A stretch of 64,000 nt of DNA from Apus apus (taxonomy: Eukaryota; Chordata; Aves; Apodiformes; Apodidae), in NCBI RefSeq assembly GCF_020740795.1, contig NC_067286.1:34849503-34913502 (forward strand), written 5' to 3'. Below the pieces are notes generated by a model. That model was given only the letters and a program-made list of their open reading frames with translations. It did no database searches and was not told the DNA's origin. Shown piece by piece: positions 26,771-39,130 of the stretch. The translations under genes and the position numbers were made by a program. Numbering within the stretch: the stretch's first letter is position 1; every line of letters starts with the position of its first letter.

Positions 26771-29700
26771 GAGAATAAAATTCCAAGATTCTTATCAGTG
26801 GTGCTATCCCAGTATTTTTGGGCTCTACTGCCTCTGCATATTCAGCACAATAGGGATTACTCCACTTATTTAGATGATGAGACCTGTATAGAGATGAAAT
26901 ATTTAAAAAATACACTATATATATTGAAATGAGTACTTCCCAGAGCCTTGTTAGAATATTTGATCATACTTTAAGCCATAAACCAGACAGGAGTTACTTT
27001 CCTTCCTTCACAGACTGAAGACTTCTGAAAGCTGAATTAACGTTTCTACAAAATAGCATTTAGAATGTCATGTCATGTATGCAGCACAGATAAAAGCATG
27101 TTTGTTAGAACAGCATTTTTAAAAATTATTATTATGAAAGTGTAGATATTTGGTATTTGCATATATTAATAGGCTCAGTAACTATACATTTTTGTCTTGC
27201 TAACACCTGAGCTAGGTTACACATTCTGGTAAAGTTACCCAGACGTAGCTACATCAGTAGTTTCCAAAGCTGACTTGTTTGGATACCATGCACAGTAACA
27301 GTAGTCTCTGGAGTAACAGTTCCCAGCTATATGCAGGACTGTGTCCTTCAGCAGGAAAGTGTTCAAGTCTTAAGATGACTGTGCAGTTGAAATACAGAAC
27401 ATGTACAACAGTTACAGAATACTCCATTAATCAGCAGTATGGTTTAAATTAAAAGCACTTGCATTGTATGTGCTTGGTATTTATTAGGATTGTTATGCTA
27501 CTTATAGATCATTAAGACAAATTTTGCAGATAGGATTTTAAAAGACTTAGATAATTGTATGAATGTTAATCAGAGCTTTGTCTATTCAGGCTAAGATATT
27601 TAATAAGCCAGTACCAAATAATATTTTTCAGAAGATTGTATTTTGTATTACCTGTAAGACTCAGCAGATTTGCACAGGTCTTTTAAGGATTACTTCTGAG
27701 CTCAGTTTCTTAGGTACAATATAATTAAGTAAATTACCAACAGTGAAACAAATAAAATGAAAGATATTAAAATATTAGAGATTATTAAAATTCCTTTCAT
27801 AAAAAAAAAAAAAAAAAGAAAAAAATAAAGAAAAAAAAAGAGAGCTGTCCCTCTGGGTTAATGGTATAGGTGACTATGGCCAGAAAATCTGTAAAATGAA
27901 ACCATGATTCACAACCTGGCCTTTCAAGTAAATCTCTGCAGATGGACGGTAAACTTTTGCTCCTGTCTCAGCTCTTAGCCTTCAAGTTGTAACAATTCTG
28001 TAATGTTATTGCAGTAACACAAGGACTGCAAACCTGATTTTTTTTAAAAAAGTCATAGATCGGGTGTCCTGCTTTTTGTCTTTGCCTGATTTCTCAGGCA
28101 TTACAGAACCAATGGGACAACTAGGGGAGATCTTTTTGTTCAAAACCAGATCTTATCAATATAGTAATCAGAAATATCTTTCAGACTCTTGCAAAGTATT
28201 TATTTACTTCAAAGCTTGAACAACATCAAAGAAAGCATACAGACAAAGCAGTGTTGGAAAGGAAGTAACATGCCCTGATTTTTAGCACTTGCCCACTTGT
28301 CACTCTTAAACTCTCATCTGCCTTTCAAATGTAGAGAAATCTAATTTTTATGCATACTGTATGCTTGTACAGACAATTTCCTCATTTCAGGGTATGTCGA
28401 GCTTGGTAAAGGCTTTTGTACTTTTCCTTAACCTGTTTCAGAAATAGCACTGTCACCATTTGTCTCAGTAATGCACAGGGTGATGGAAATTGACATTTTT
28501 CTACATGGAAGTGAAAAGAATATTAGTTTTATCAAAGAGTAGACCCTCTCTTCCCCTCCAGTTAGATTTGAATTTGGTCACTTCAAGGTTTACTGTGTAG
28601 GGTGATTTTAAGCAATGGTCCCTGTAGTTGCAGGCTCTATCACCTAATAATTGACCATGACAGGAATTATATGTCCAAAGCCAAGGGGTAGAGTGAATAG
28701 CATATGTCAGGGTCAATTATAAGGTGGAAGACCCTGCAACAAAAAAGACTGCACTGATTAGAGCATGATGTTGACATGGGAGCTGATGTTTCAATGTTAT
28801 TTCAAAGGGCACTGTCACAACCACCCTCCCCTGAGGTCTCAAAGGCAGAGGTGGATTATGTCAGTGGTTTCTACTACACATGATGTAATAAAGTTCAACA
28901 GGACATTCAAAGTTGCAATTGATTTGTTGGGTTTTTTTCAGTGACAAAATGCTTTCTCTGTGTCATTCAAAATTAAACTTGCTACTTTGCTAATTAGGTC
29001 AAAACAGCTCCATACTTACTAGATTAAGTCTCCCTTGAAAAATATGACTGTAAGATGAAAAGAGTACTAAATGTGACACAGTTAAAAACTGTTTTGATTA
29101 TTGAAGTTATAAACATTATTTGTACTGGCAAAATTGAACAGAATAGGGACAGCAAAATAGAGAGAAAATAGTTTGTTTTATTACTTAAAGCTGTGTTATA
29201 AATATTTTATGGAATGGGGAGATCTTTCAGTGAAATAAATGGGCCAAAAAAAGCTGCTGTTTGCCTATTCCCCTGAAACTTCAGCAGCTTTAACCTACTC
29301 AAATGTTCTTAATCAGTGATGAACTGCAGAACTATTTAGTGAGAAATGATCCCAAATTATATACCACCACAGCAAGATGCTATAGTTCATTTTTAGATTT
29401 TCATTGCACCATTTAAATTTTCTGACCCTTTTCTTTGAAAGCTGTTTCTCTAAATTCCTGAATCTTGCTAAAAATATCTCAGTTATTTCTGCCTACAGGA
29501 TCCCAGTGGTTTGGCTCATGATGATGGAGAAGATACTGTAGCTTAACCTCATTAACTGAATATCTAATTTCTCTCTGTTCTCATGGGTTATTATCCATGA
29601 CCACATTTTTCCTGGGTGTTTTGCAGCCACCAAATAGATGGCTAACTCCCAATAAATTAAAGCCTATAGTGCTAGACTCAAAGTTGTTCTATGATGAACA

Positions 29701-31891
29701 CATTATAAGGATTATTGAGTCTAAAAGATCTTTTTCTTCTCCTCTAGAATCTTTAACAGGAGACCACAGCGTCTAACATACTGAAATGCTCCAAGATTTC
29801 CATCTTCAGAGTCTTCATCACCATCTATATAGCTTTACAGGAAACATGTCTTGTTAGATAACAGGGACTTGGTTTTGGATCCCGCACATGCACTCACCTC
29901 TGATCTACATTTGTTTCAATGTAATATTAGAATAGTCCTCACATTTGTTTTGTATTTAAAACTTACACAGCTTTAAAAATGGAAATGTTTATTTCTAAAT
30001 AATCAATTTTTTTCTTTGTAAGTGAGAAGAAGATATAAGGATATAAAAGTTCTTTAATTTGTAAATCCAACAGCCACACATAACTTTTTCTTTGCAATCA
30101 AAGTAGATATACATAGAATAGAAACTCCTTTGTTGCTACAGGCTTCTGGTTAGCTGGAGGTGACCAGCATTTTTTTTGTCCCCTTGAAAATACTGAAAAA
30201 CGTAATATGGAGAAAATAGATTAAAATCCCATGGACTGAGCTGAACAGTAGAAAAGGTAAATGAAGGATTTTGCCAATCAAATGTGACACTTTCTCTTGG
30301 TGGTAATTACTGTAGTGCTTTTACTAATAAAGTTACAATTTCAAACACTGAAAACAGATCTAGCCAAATGAAAAAGCTTTTCAGCTGCCAGTGAACATTA
30401 ATTTTTATCTTGTGCTAGTGCCTGTTGGATATGGAAACACACTGGTCATTCTGACAGAGGCATGACCTTGTAAGGTTAATTTTACACTTTTAATTATGAA
30501 GATTGGTACCCTGCGTAATGAAAATTAAGTCAATCAGAAGCTTAGAAAAACTGGTATCATGTAAGGACCATTACCCATCAGTCAATAACATTTATAATGC
30601 TATCTTAGTCTAAATTTGTTTCTGCTGCAACGGTTAATAAATACAAGTCTAAGAAACTTCCTAAATGCTAAACAGAAGACAAGGTAAAGTTGCTGGACTT
30701 AATAGCTCTGCAGAACTTGTCATGAAAATTACAAGCCTTGTCAGAACCAGAAACTGTACGATTAGCTTTATATATATTTCTAGTTATATGGGGCACTTAA
30801 GAGCAAGAAGCCCATAGGCCTGCTAAGTCATCTTTCATATGCAGCACTGATCACTGGGGCCATATCTGTGTGAATGGCTGGAGATATACCTGAAGCCACT
30901 GTATGCCTATTTCTATCTAAAAAGAGGTGAACAGTGTGACAACGGGTTCAAGCTAATCTTTGTGGCTTGCATGATCTTGGGCATAATGCACTGTGAGCAC
31001 GGATACTGCATGCTATCCTCTTTATATCTGACGAGCTTGAAATGAAGACAGAATTACCTTAAGTTCTTCTACACCCAGATGGGGAGATACACCGCCTGAG
31101 AAATTCCTTTCATTCAGATTTTAGTAGTATGTCAATACATTTCATGCTTCCAAACCAAAAAGTTTCCTCACAAAATTTAGTTCCAGTATATCTCATGGAA
31201 GAGCTGTTATCTTCTTTACTGTGAAGTGAAAATTTGGGGAAGTTGTCAATGACAGGCAGCTAAAGGAACCCTGCATCTAGTTTCTTAGTTAAAAAGACAG
31301 AAGTATCCTCCTGTAAAATCTCAAGTAATTTTTCTGTATTACATAAACAACTTTGGGTATTAACAGCAGCAAATTATCTGCCACCTGTTTGATAAGGCAA
31401 ACACCACTGCCTGCAGGGGAGTCAGAACAGGACACCCTAAGGAGGGGCAAGAGCAGCACATTGCCAGCTACACCCATGAAAACAGTAACATTCCTGTTTC
31501 AGACTTGGCACAGTAAGCAAAGAAGGAGATGATTTTCAAAATCTTTGTTTCAAAATGGAAATATTCCTCCAACATTACATCTGCTTTATATATGCAGTAT
31601 TCTGTTACTTAGTGGTGATTATAATAGGGAATCTTTTAATTAAGAACTTCAGCAGTTCACCTTTAAGTGCCAATCACTGGATAATTGGCTCTTTTTAGGC
31701 ACTGCAGCTCAGGTACAGTAAAGTGACTGTTTCTCAGAATAACTTACTGAAAGTAAGTTATTTTTGGAACTCATTTGTAAGAGAACTTAATTAACTATTC
31801 CAGATCATTAGGGATACTGCACTGCATTTTTAATCCTCTGACAGGTTCCTCCAGTTATATTAATTCATTATAATTATTTTCAACTTTCTAG
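26771..31891. other. AT-rich intergenic DNA
   Basis: Nothing recognised apart from the A-rich run at 27801-27839. Confidence 0.6.
27801..27839. repeat. A-rich run
   Basis: A17 is followed by G-interrupted A runs. It could be the tail of a lost insertion, but no body was recognised upstream. Confidence 0.9.
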
Positions 31892-32121
31892 GCAGAAAAG
31901 AGAAAGAAGCGCTGAGCCATTGCAGGTTTTCTGTACAAACCAGCCAGAGCTTTCCTGAGAAGAAAGGCAGCTTTGGTGAATTTTGTTGTTTCAGCAGCTG
32001 AAGGAGTACAGCACAATGTCTTCAGGCAATCAGCTTGAAAGATGATGCGCTGTCTTTTGTCCACTACTGTATGGCAGAACCTTTTAAGAGCAGTGACACT
32101 ACACTAGAGCCATTTCATCAG
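31892..32121 (+). other. Candidate unannotated exon upstream of DPH6
   Basis: A TTTCTAG acceptor at 31885-31891 and an unusually good donor (CATCAG|GTGAGTAAG, after 32121) bracket 230 bases of less AT-rich sequence. The block is open in one frame from 32002 to the donor, with an ATG at 32071 (17 codons, MAEPFKSSDT onward). I do not recognise the peptide. It may be a lncRNA exon, an untranslated exon or chance. The polypyrimidine tract is only moderate. Confidence 0.25.
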
Positions 32122-32818
32122 GTGAGTAAGAGTGAACAGATTTTTTCACTGAGTATATTCAAAATAATTTCAAATTAGCATATTTTTTGGGTTAAATACA
32201 GATTTTTTTTTTATTTTTATTTTGAAACCTCACTTTACTAATTCAATTTTGACATATCTCACAAATTCTGGGAGCCAAATTCCACTTTTTTATTTTTGCA
32301 AATAACTACTGAAGTCTACATCAAATGGAAGCAAAAGATCCAAATGAAGCAGACTTTGGTCCTGCAGTGTCACATGTAATTTCTACTTCAAACAATTGAC
32401 TTCTAAGTGGAAATTTGTTTTTGAAAGCTGTAAAACTGAATGCAATAAAACCACCTACTAAAAAAACAGCCACATTGTATCAGAATAGATTAAGAAGAGC
32501 AGACCTCTGAAAGGAGACTTCAGAATTACTCTCTTTTCCAGATCGTCTGACAGTGCTACTTAAGAGAGCTTTACAAGTCTTTTGAGTATTTGTTAAAAAG
32601 CTGTGTGATTAAAGCTTGTTTTTATGGCCTCTTCATTTTCCAAAGCAGCAGAATAACTTATGTACATGATTTTTAGACTTTCCATGTATCATTGCTAAGC
32701 ATTGTAAATGTTCACAACTACTAGCAGAATTTTTATTTTTGTGATAACAAAAAATGAAAATATTTCATTTAAACCTAGAAAAGAGAGGTGATGTATGATA
32801 AAATACATCTCTTCTTCC

Positions 32819-32833
32819 TTTTTTTTTTTTTTT
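32819..32833. repeat. Poly-T run (T15)
   Basis: Fifteen consecutive T, followed by CCCC. Confidence 0.9.
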
Positions 32834-33560
32834 CCCCAATAAATCAGATACCTTAATTCTGCCATTTTTATAGCTCCTCAGAGATGTGGCTATTTTCTGT
32901 TACTTCATGTTCTGGTAGTTCATATTAATTTAGTTACTTTATTCATGTTCAGTATTGCTTTACTCAATGTAGTAATCTCTGCTGAAACCTAGGAGTACTC
33001 TGGATTTACAGTTTTAATTCAAAACAGGCCTCTGTTACCTTTCTGAGCCAAAAAAAGAAGCCACAGCCCCCTACCAAAATCTCTGCCCTTTCATCAGAAT
33101 TTGACATCTAAGTAACCCTCTTTCAGATCATCCATATTTTGAAGAGCAGAAAAAGCTTTCTAACAGTGATGCATTAAGCCATTGCCACTAAGCTAGAAGG
33201 AAATCCAACTGTCCTGAAAGTATTTCCAATAGAAATCAAATATTTTGTCTTGTAACTGCTGGCCTGTAATGGCTAAAGCATGAAACGAGGATTTATTTTT
33301 TAAGACATGTGCTTTCTGTAATTATTTCTATGGAGAAAAATCCATGTTGTGATTACTACCTCTTCATGACTACTTATCAAAAATGTTTTATGATTGTCAT
33401 TTCTTCTCAGAAGTGTAGTTAGGAAGGCATTATTACCTTGTATCTCCCCATAATTATCCACTACTATTTTACAAGTTCCAGTGAAAAATCATGTGCAGAG
33501 TTGAATAATCCAAAAACAAAACAACAAAACAAAGCAAAGGTCTTTCTGTTTCATGAGCTG

Positions 33561-33578
33561 TATATATATATATATATA
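33561..33578. repeat. (TA)9 dinucleotide microsatellite
   Basis: Nine perfect TA units followed by an A run, about 2 kb upstream of the DPH6 start. Confidence 0.95.
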
Positions 33579-34137
33579 AAAAATACATTTTTGTTTCACT
33601 AGGCTTTTATTTTGTTACATGTATTGCTAGAAACAAAATGCTTTCTGTTACAATATTTTATTCTCTATTTTCTTCCATCTTTTCCCTTGCTGGGAACTTC
33701 AGACCCAACAATTTGTGTGCAAGGATCTTTCAGAGGCTTGCACAAAGCCCGAATGGTACAGAATGTTATATGGTGGTCTATACGTCATAGGGGATTGATA
33801 AATTAGCACTCATCACATATAATGCATGTCCTTCATACCAGCCCTGAGGAACAAAGCTTTTTATGTTAGTTGCATCAGTTGCTGCAACTCAATTCATAGG
33901 AACCATAGATCAGTGTGCCTGGTCCTGCCAATTTACAGGTTGGGTCATGGATACTAGTGCTGGCACGGCAGATGAAGACACTGACTGAACCAGGCAGCAT
34001 GGAGGCTCACCTTGACACTGCTTTTCTCCCTGCTCATCTCGCACACCAAGCTCCAGCGAGGGTGAGCAACCAACAGCACACAGGTTATTTTCTGTTCCCA
34101 TTTTGGACCCACAGGTCGTTTGCATCAAAGCCTGGAC

Positions 34138-34192
34138 AGTCACAGAATTGTCATGGTTGGAAAAGGCTTCTAAGATTCCGAGTCCAACTTCG
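34138..34192 (-). mobile_element. CR1 LINE 3'-end scrap close to the CpG island
   Basis: GTCACAGAATTGTCATGGTT, GGAAAAGGCTTCTAAGATTC and GAGTCCAAC on the + strand match the antisense CR1 3' end (CACAGAATCA..GGTTGGAA..GACCTCT.AGATCAT.GAGTCCAAC). It is about 55 bases long and ends about 340 bases before the CpG island. Confidence 0.7.
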
Positions 34193-35584
34193 AGAGAGTG
34201 GTGGGCTCTCAGACTGCTGCCCAAAGCACTGCCACAATACCCCCAGAAGTGGTTTATCTGGTGGTATAAGGTTCTTTAAAAGTTAGTCTAACAATACAGT
34301 TTTGCTGGCGGAGCCCACAGTTTTTTTTCTGTGACTTAGGAGAAAAAAAATTGTGTTTGGCTTTAGGGACTGGGCACCTGGGTATGCTTCCCGTTGATTC
34401 AGCCCACACACCTGTAGTGATGTGTGTTCTATACGTTAACAGTGGGATTGCTCGGAAAATTGGCCCAAACAGGAGATCACATGACAAAGTTAGATTTTTG
34501 GTCAGTACAGGTGGTCATTTTGTGTTCGCAGGCAAGTGCTGAGGCCTTCAGCGAGGCAGCCGGGAGGTCTGCTCTTCTCTTCCTCGCTGCTCAGCTCCCG
34601 CTTCAGCACCTCGATAGGCACTACTCCGAAACACCGCGCCCCTCGGAAGGGGTCTCCTTCAGCAGCCCGCCAGAGGGACGACGGGGCGGGCTGAGGGGCT
34701 GCCGCTCTCTAGCTCACCGTTCCGCAGCCGGCCGGGAGGCTACAGGCCGCCGGGTGAGCGCCTGGCGCTGCCCGCTGCACGTCACCTCAGCTCGGCCGCG
34801 GAGCAGCTTGACAGCGCGGCTGGGATCGCCTACGCCGGGCTCCGGCTCCCGCAGCCGCCACTACGACTGTCTCTCGTCGACTTCTGAAGCCCCGCGGCAT
34901 TTTCTCCCCTCACAGCGGCCCCCCCGGCCTCCCTTCCCCGGGCTGCCCTGAAAATCGGCTTTGACTACGCCCCGCAGTGCCCCCGGCAGCCACCCGAGGG
35001 GAAGGGGACGAACCTCGCTCGGTCGCTCCCATTCCCTACACACCAATCGCTTAGAAGAAGTCCGTTGCTGCTCAAAGTAGACCAGAAGCAATAAGGCGGG
35101 CAGGGGCAAGGCGGTAGGAACGCTGGGATGAACCCTCGGCCGCGCCTGCCTCATTCACACCGCAGCCACAGCAGCTGCCGGCGCTCCCGGGCCTACCGGC
35201 GCGGCCGCCCTGCCCTCCATAGGCGCCCGCGCGCTGCCTCCGCGGCCGCGCCCTTCACCGCGCCCTCGTCGGGGCCGCACCCGCCCTCCGCCGCACCCGG
35301 CCTCCGCCGCTCCGGCAGGCTCGTAGGGCCACGGCAGGGACAGCGTGATCCTCCCGAGCACGGAGGGGCGATAGCCTGCCGTGCCCCCCGGGTTGCTCAG
35401 GCATTCTCCCGGCCTGCCCGGGGAGGAGGATCCGCTGAGGGGAGGCGGCCAGGCCGTAGCGGTAGCAACAGAAGAGCCGGCGGCGTGTGCGGCCCAGGGT
35501 GGCCGGGAGGGCTCGTTCCCTCCTGCGTTTCGCAGCTATCGCACACCTGTTAGCGTTACTCGCCCCCCCGGGCCCGAGAGCAAC

Positions 35585-35607
35585 ATGAGAGTAGTGGCTT
35601 TAATCAG
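35585..35607 (+). CDS. DPH6: DPH6 coding exon 1 (diphthine-ammonia ligase, N-terminus)
   Basis: This exon encodes MRVVALI plus the first two bases of Ser8. DPH6 carries out the ATP-dependent amidation of diphthine to diphthamine on eEF2 in the cytosol. The first residues match the vertebrate DPH6 start, which in human differs only at residue 4. The start is well fixed: reading upstream in frame there is a TAG at 35372-35374 and no ATG between it and 35585, and the ATG has A at -3. The donor GTAACC follows at 35608. The exon is only 23 coding bases long and lies inside a CpG island, so ORF callers would miss it. It joins exon 2 with the phase preserved (AG|T gives Ser). Confidence 0.93.
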
Positions 35608-36067
35608 GTAACCGGCGGAGGAATGACCGATGTGAGCGGTCGTGGGGCGTCTGGCAGGCGGAGGCTTGCGGCAGAGGGAGGGCGCGGGACGGGGCCGGGC
35701 CCGCCCGCTCGGGGACAGCCCGGGGGCCGCGCTCCACCCAGCGCCGCCGGGGGGGCCTCCTGCCCTGGCTCTTCCCGCCCGCGCCCTTCCTATCGTTGCC
35801 CGCTCCGGCGCGGAGCAGCTCGTATATCGGCCGCGCTTGAGCGCCTGGGTGAGGCGATCCTTGCCTGTAGGCAGGGCAAAGCTGTGACAGTTTCTCTTCT
35901 GCTTTCCCCTTATTCCCTGTCCGCTCCAGAACTACAAAAACAAACCGAAAAACCCCACCTGAAAACAACAAAAAAACCCAGGAATCAACACTCAAAACGA
36001 TTTTCTTCTATCGCCTGCTCCCCGTTCCCCGCACTGCCGAGTTTGCCCGTCTCCAGCGCGGCGTGCC

Positions 36068-36190
36068 GGGCCGTGGGGCGGGAGGCCTGGGGCCGGGCCG
36101 GGGTTCGCGGGGAGGTGCCGGCGGGAGCAGCTGTGGGAGTCCTGGGGGTGTGTGTCCCTGGGGGTGTCCCTGGGGGTGTCCCTGGGGGTG
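36068..36190 (+). repeat. G-rich tract with 12-bp minisatellite at the start of DPH6 intron 1
   Basis: Between 36068 and 36112 there are seven runs of three or four G on the + strand with short loops, a classic G-quadruplex pattern. It is followed by a partial unit at 36140-36150 and three perfect copies of TCCCTGGGGGTG at 36155-36190, each giving a further run of five G. The tract lies in the CpG island about 0.5 kb into intron 1, with the G-rich strand being the non-template strand of DPH6. Confidence 0.85.
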
Positions 36191-37252
36191 CGGGGCCGCT
36201 GCCGCGTGCCCTTCCGCTGGAGCGAGTTCTCATTTGCCGTTGACTTTCCACGTGCTTTTCCTTCCCGAATATCTCTAAGCTCTCTTAGGGTACATTTTCT
36301 GAACTCTTTAACAGTAGATTTTTCGAGTGTCTTTTGAGAGAGATTTCAGTTTGCTCATTTTGAAAAAGATTAAACTAATTTAAATAGTTGCAGTTGGTAA
36401 CAACCCTGTCTGTCAGGGGCTGCTGTATTTGCTTCCCCCACACTCCTACCGCTTTTTTGTTAGTTTCCACAGTTCTTGTAAATGGCTTTTTAGTATTTTT
36501 GGTAGAAAGAGATTAACGTTTTCTAATAAGGACAGGTGTGTTCTTTTACTGAGAAATAATAGTTAATTAAAAAAAACCAACAAGTTAAGAAACCTGTATA
36601 TAGAAACAGATTGTGTGGATGTGAACAGTGTAATTTTTTTTTAGGGTCTGGTAACTATTTATTAAGAACTGAACATTTAATGTATTACATTCATTCAGGC
36701 AATGTTTAATATTGAACCTTGTTGAAATTGGGGGTTGGCTGTAACAGTTGCAAATCATTCCAAACATCATCCAATGAGGAAAAAAATAGAGCAAATGTTA
36801 TATAATTTTTTCAAGATTTGCTTAAATACAGAGTAGGAAAATAAGCTTCAGTGCTTTTTCTTGCTTTATATAAAAGATTTTGTCTTCCAGGTTTGTTTAT
36901 TTTGGTATTCTCTAAGCAGGGGAATGTGTTAAGAGGCAGGATGAAATAAAATTGTAAAAACACGTTTCTAACACAATTGCTATTTTAATGGACAATTTTA
37001 CAAGGATGGATTTAGTTTCACTAATAGTTTTAAGAAGAGTTTTAAAGAGACATCAAAGTGTCTGAAATCTTTGTAACAGACCTAGCCTCAAAGATCAGAG
37101 GGGAAAAAAGTATTTGAAAAGGGCTTCTTACTTTTGAAAAGTAAAACTCCTTTAACCTGTTTCTTTTTCTTCTAAAATGTTGGCCTCACTTAAAGTTGAT
37201 AATCTTGCTTTAAGGTGGTATTTATGGGGTTAACCCTGTATTGTGTTTTGTG

Positions 37253-37294
37253 CTATCACAGATAGTTTAAAGACTATCATAGATAGTTTAAAGC
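37253..37294 (+). repeat. 21-bp tandem duplication in DPH6 intron 1
   Basis: Two adjacent 21-base units begin CTATCACAGATAG and CTATCATAGATAG and continue with TTTAAAG. They differ at position 7 and at the last base. Confidence 0.9.
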
Positions 37295-39114
37295 CAGTCT
37301 TCTACCTGAAATAAGATTTTTTCAGCTCTTTCATTCTTCTAGAATTTTCTTACTGTAAATAGTTAACACTTATCAATAGAAAGCAGTTTTGTTCAGAAGT
37401 CTGTTGTAGTCCTGTATCTTTATGGTTACCATATCTTTTTTGTCTTTGTTTATAAGCCTTTGGTAACATACCTGCAGCATTGTCAAAACTAACTCTGACT
37501 GTCGCCCAACTTTGTACAGTTTTCTACAAAAAGGCCTTGGGATATTTTTCCATGATGAGAATTAAAAGAAATTCCTAGGCTACATTAGTACTTGCCTTCA
37601 GCTCTCTTCTTAGAACTTTTTCTCTCTCTTTTTTTTTGGTGTTACAACCTTCTAGACAACAACCAGACTGTGCTGAGTCCACCTTCCTCCCACAGGCTGG
37701 GCTGTCTGGCTTCATTGGTCTTAACTGTGATGAGCTTTACAGCTTGATTAGATGGCCTTGTAGGCAGGCACCATTTTGTTTTGTTTCTTGGTACAGTTAG
37801 TTTTTAGGGCCGTGGTAAAGTAAAGCAGGAAATGAATAACAGTACAGTAGCATGGGATCCAGTAAGCACTCTACAAATTTCAATCAAGTAATTTGTGGTA
37901 AAATGTGGGAAATCTGAATGTAGCCTCATCTTAATGTGTTGGGTTTTTTTAAATTATTTTTGATACATTAATTGAAAATATTAATATATTTATTCTAGTA
38001 TCCTTTTAATTTTTATTTTAAAACAATTTTAATATTAAAATGCTGTAAACAGCATGGTCAATTATCTACTCTCGTTTTTCTGAAATTTAGTTTGGAGTTG
38101 AAATCAGAACTAGTAGGAGGCTTTTTATTTTCTAGAATGAAGTAATTCAGAAAGAAAAGAGCCTTTGTCTCATTAATATTCTGTTAAGCCTGAAGTTTTC
38201 CATTATGAGGTGAATACTAACTACATTTTCAAGCTATCAATCACAGCATCCAGAATTAATGAACATATGATTTTTGAAATTTTTTTTCTGTCCATAAATG
38301 GGTTAGAAGAAAGTTGTAGGTATGCACGAGAATAATATCGGGTAGAGATGGAATAACGAATTAGGAAGCTATTTATTATCATATTTACTTTTATATCACT
38401 GAAACATAAGTAGCTGCTTTACAAAAATCGTTTAAGTATGAAAGGATGCCATGTTATTTATTACTACTTATACTTTAAGTTTGAGTTATACAGCAAATTA
38501 AGGTCAGCATACAGCATTTTAGCATGTACTAAAGTAGAAATTGAGGCTAATAGCTGCATGGTTGCAGTCATGTAATACACTTTCAAGCTCTTGCATGGAA
38601 AGATAGATAAAAGTGGGAACTTTACATTGAAAATTCTGAGGAAGTTTGTTAGGAATAGTGTGGTCTATTCTAGTAAAGATTGCTTGTACTGTCTGTTCTC
38701 CTGTCCATGTTGCAGTGACTCTAAGGCAAGGTGCAGTTTTACAGAGCTGGTCTAGATCTCTGTTTGAGTTGCTTCCTTGGACTAGTTTTTGTGTCCTGGG
38801 CATTTAAAGAAGCTGCACAGAATCTTCACCTATAGTTGTAGTTTGAAGGCTGTGGGCCTGAATGTGATTTTTGTTGGCAGTGTGTATTCTAGAGCACTCT
38901 TAATTTTGTTGTTAGACTGTAGTATTTCTTTTGATGGTGATTAAAATCTATGAAAAATAGTGTGTTTCAGTTGCACCAGGAGAGCAGGATTCTTTCCTTA
39001 CTGATATTAGAAAAAGTTTTAGTAGATCTTAAATAAATATCAATAATAGCTGTACTCTTCATGTTAGAGTATCATCCCTTGGTCTTAAAGAATAATATTT
39101 TTGTTTGGTTTTCC

Positions 39115-39130
39115 TTTTTTTTTTTTTTTT
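39115..39130. repeat. Poly-T run (T16) in DPH6 intron 1
   Basis: Sixteen consecutive T, about 540 bases before the exon 2 acceptor. Confidence 0.9.

Larger units (their letters stand above)
32122..34137. other. AT-rich intergenic DNA leading to the DPH6 promoter
   Basis: It contains a T15 run at 32819-32833 and (TA)9 at 33561-33578. No coding segment recognised. Confidence 0.65.
34530..36240. promoter_or_regulatory. DPH6: CpG island / DPH6 promoter region
   Basis: Base composition changes abruptly from AT-rich to very GC- and CpG-rich at about 34530 and back at about 36240. Exon 1 lies inside. GC boxes are visible, for example GGGCGG at about 34683 and 36076, and CCGCCC at several places between 35200 and 35780. 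A CACGTCA element (CRE/ATF-like) is at 34778. I see no convincing TATA box near the gene, as expected for a housekeeping CpG-island promoter. The island extends about 1 kb upstream of the ATG, which is compatible with a bidirectional promoter. The transcription start cannot be fixed from sequence alone. Confidence 0.85.

Noticed and set aside
34424-34951. 175-codon plus-strand open frame entering the CpG island
   Set aside because: It begins in AT-rich DNA at a non-conserved start, has no recognisable domain, and gains its length from the stop-poor island.
35128-35553. 141-codon open frame upstream of DPH6, Arg/Pro/Ala-rich
   Set aside because: It lies wholly in the CpG island, where stop codons are rare. 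Overlapping frames of similar length exist on both strands, and the composition is that of GC-rich non-coding DNA.
35381-35584. In-frame N-terminal extension of DPH6 exon 1
   Set aside because: The frame is open back to 35375, but it has no ATG between the TAG at 35372 and the conserved start at 35585. An extension would need non-AUG initiation.
35623-36243. 206-codon open frame just inside DPH6 intron 1
   Set aside because: Same CpG-island effect. It contains the minisatellite read as a repeated peptide and is contradicted by the DPH6 splice structure.
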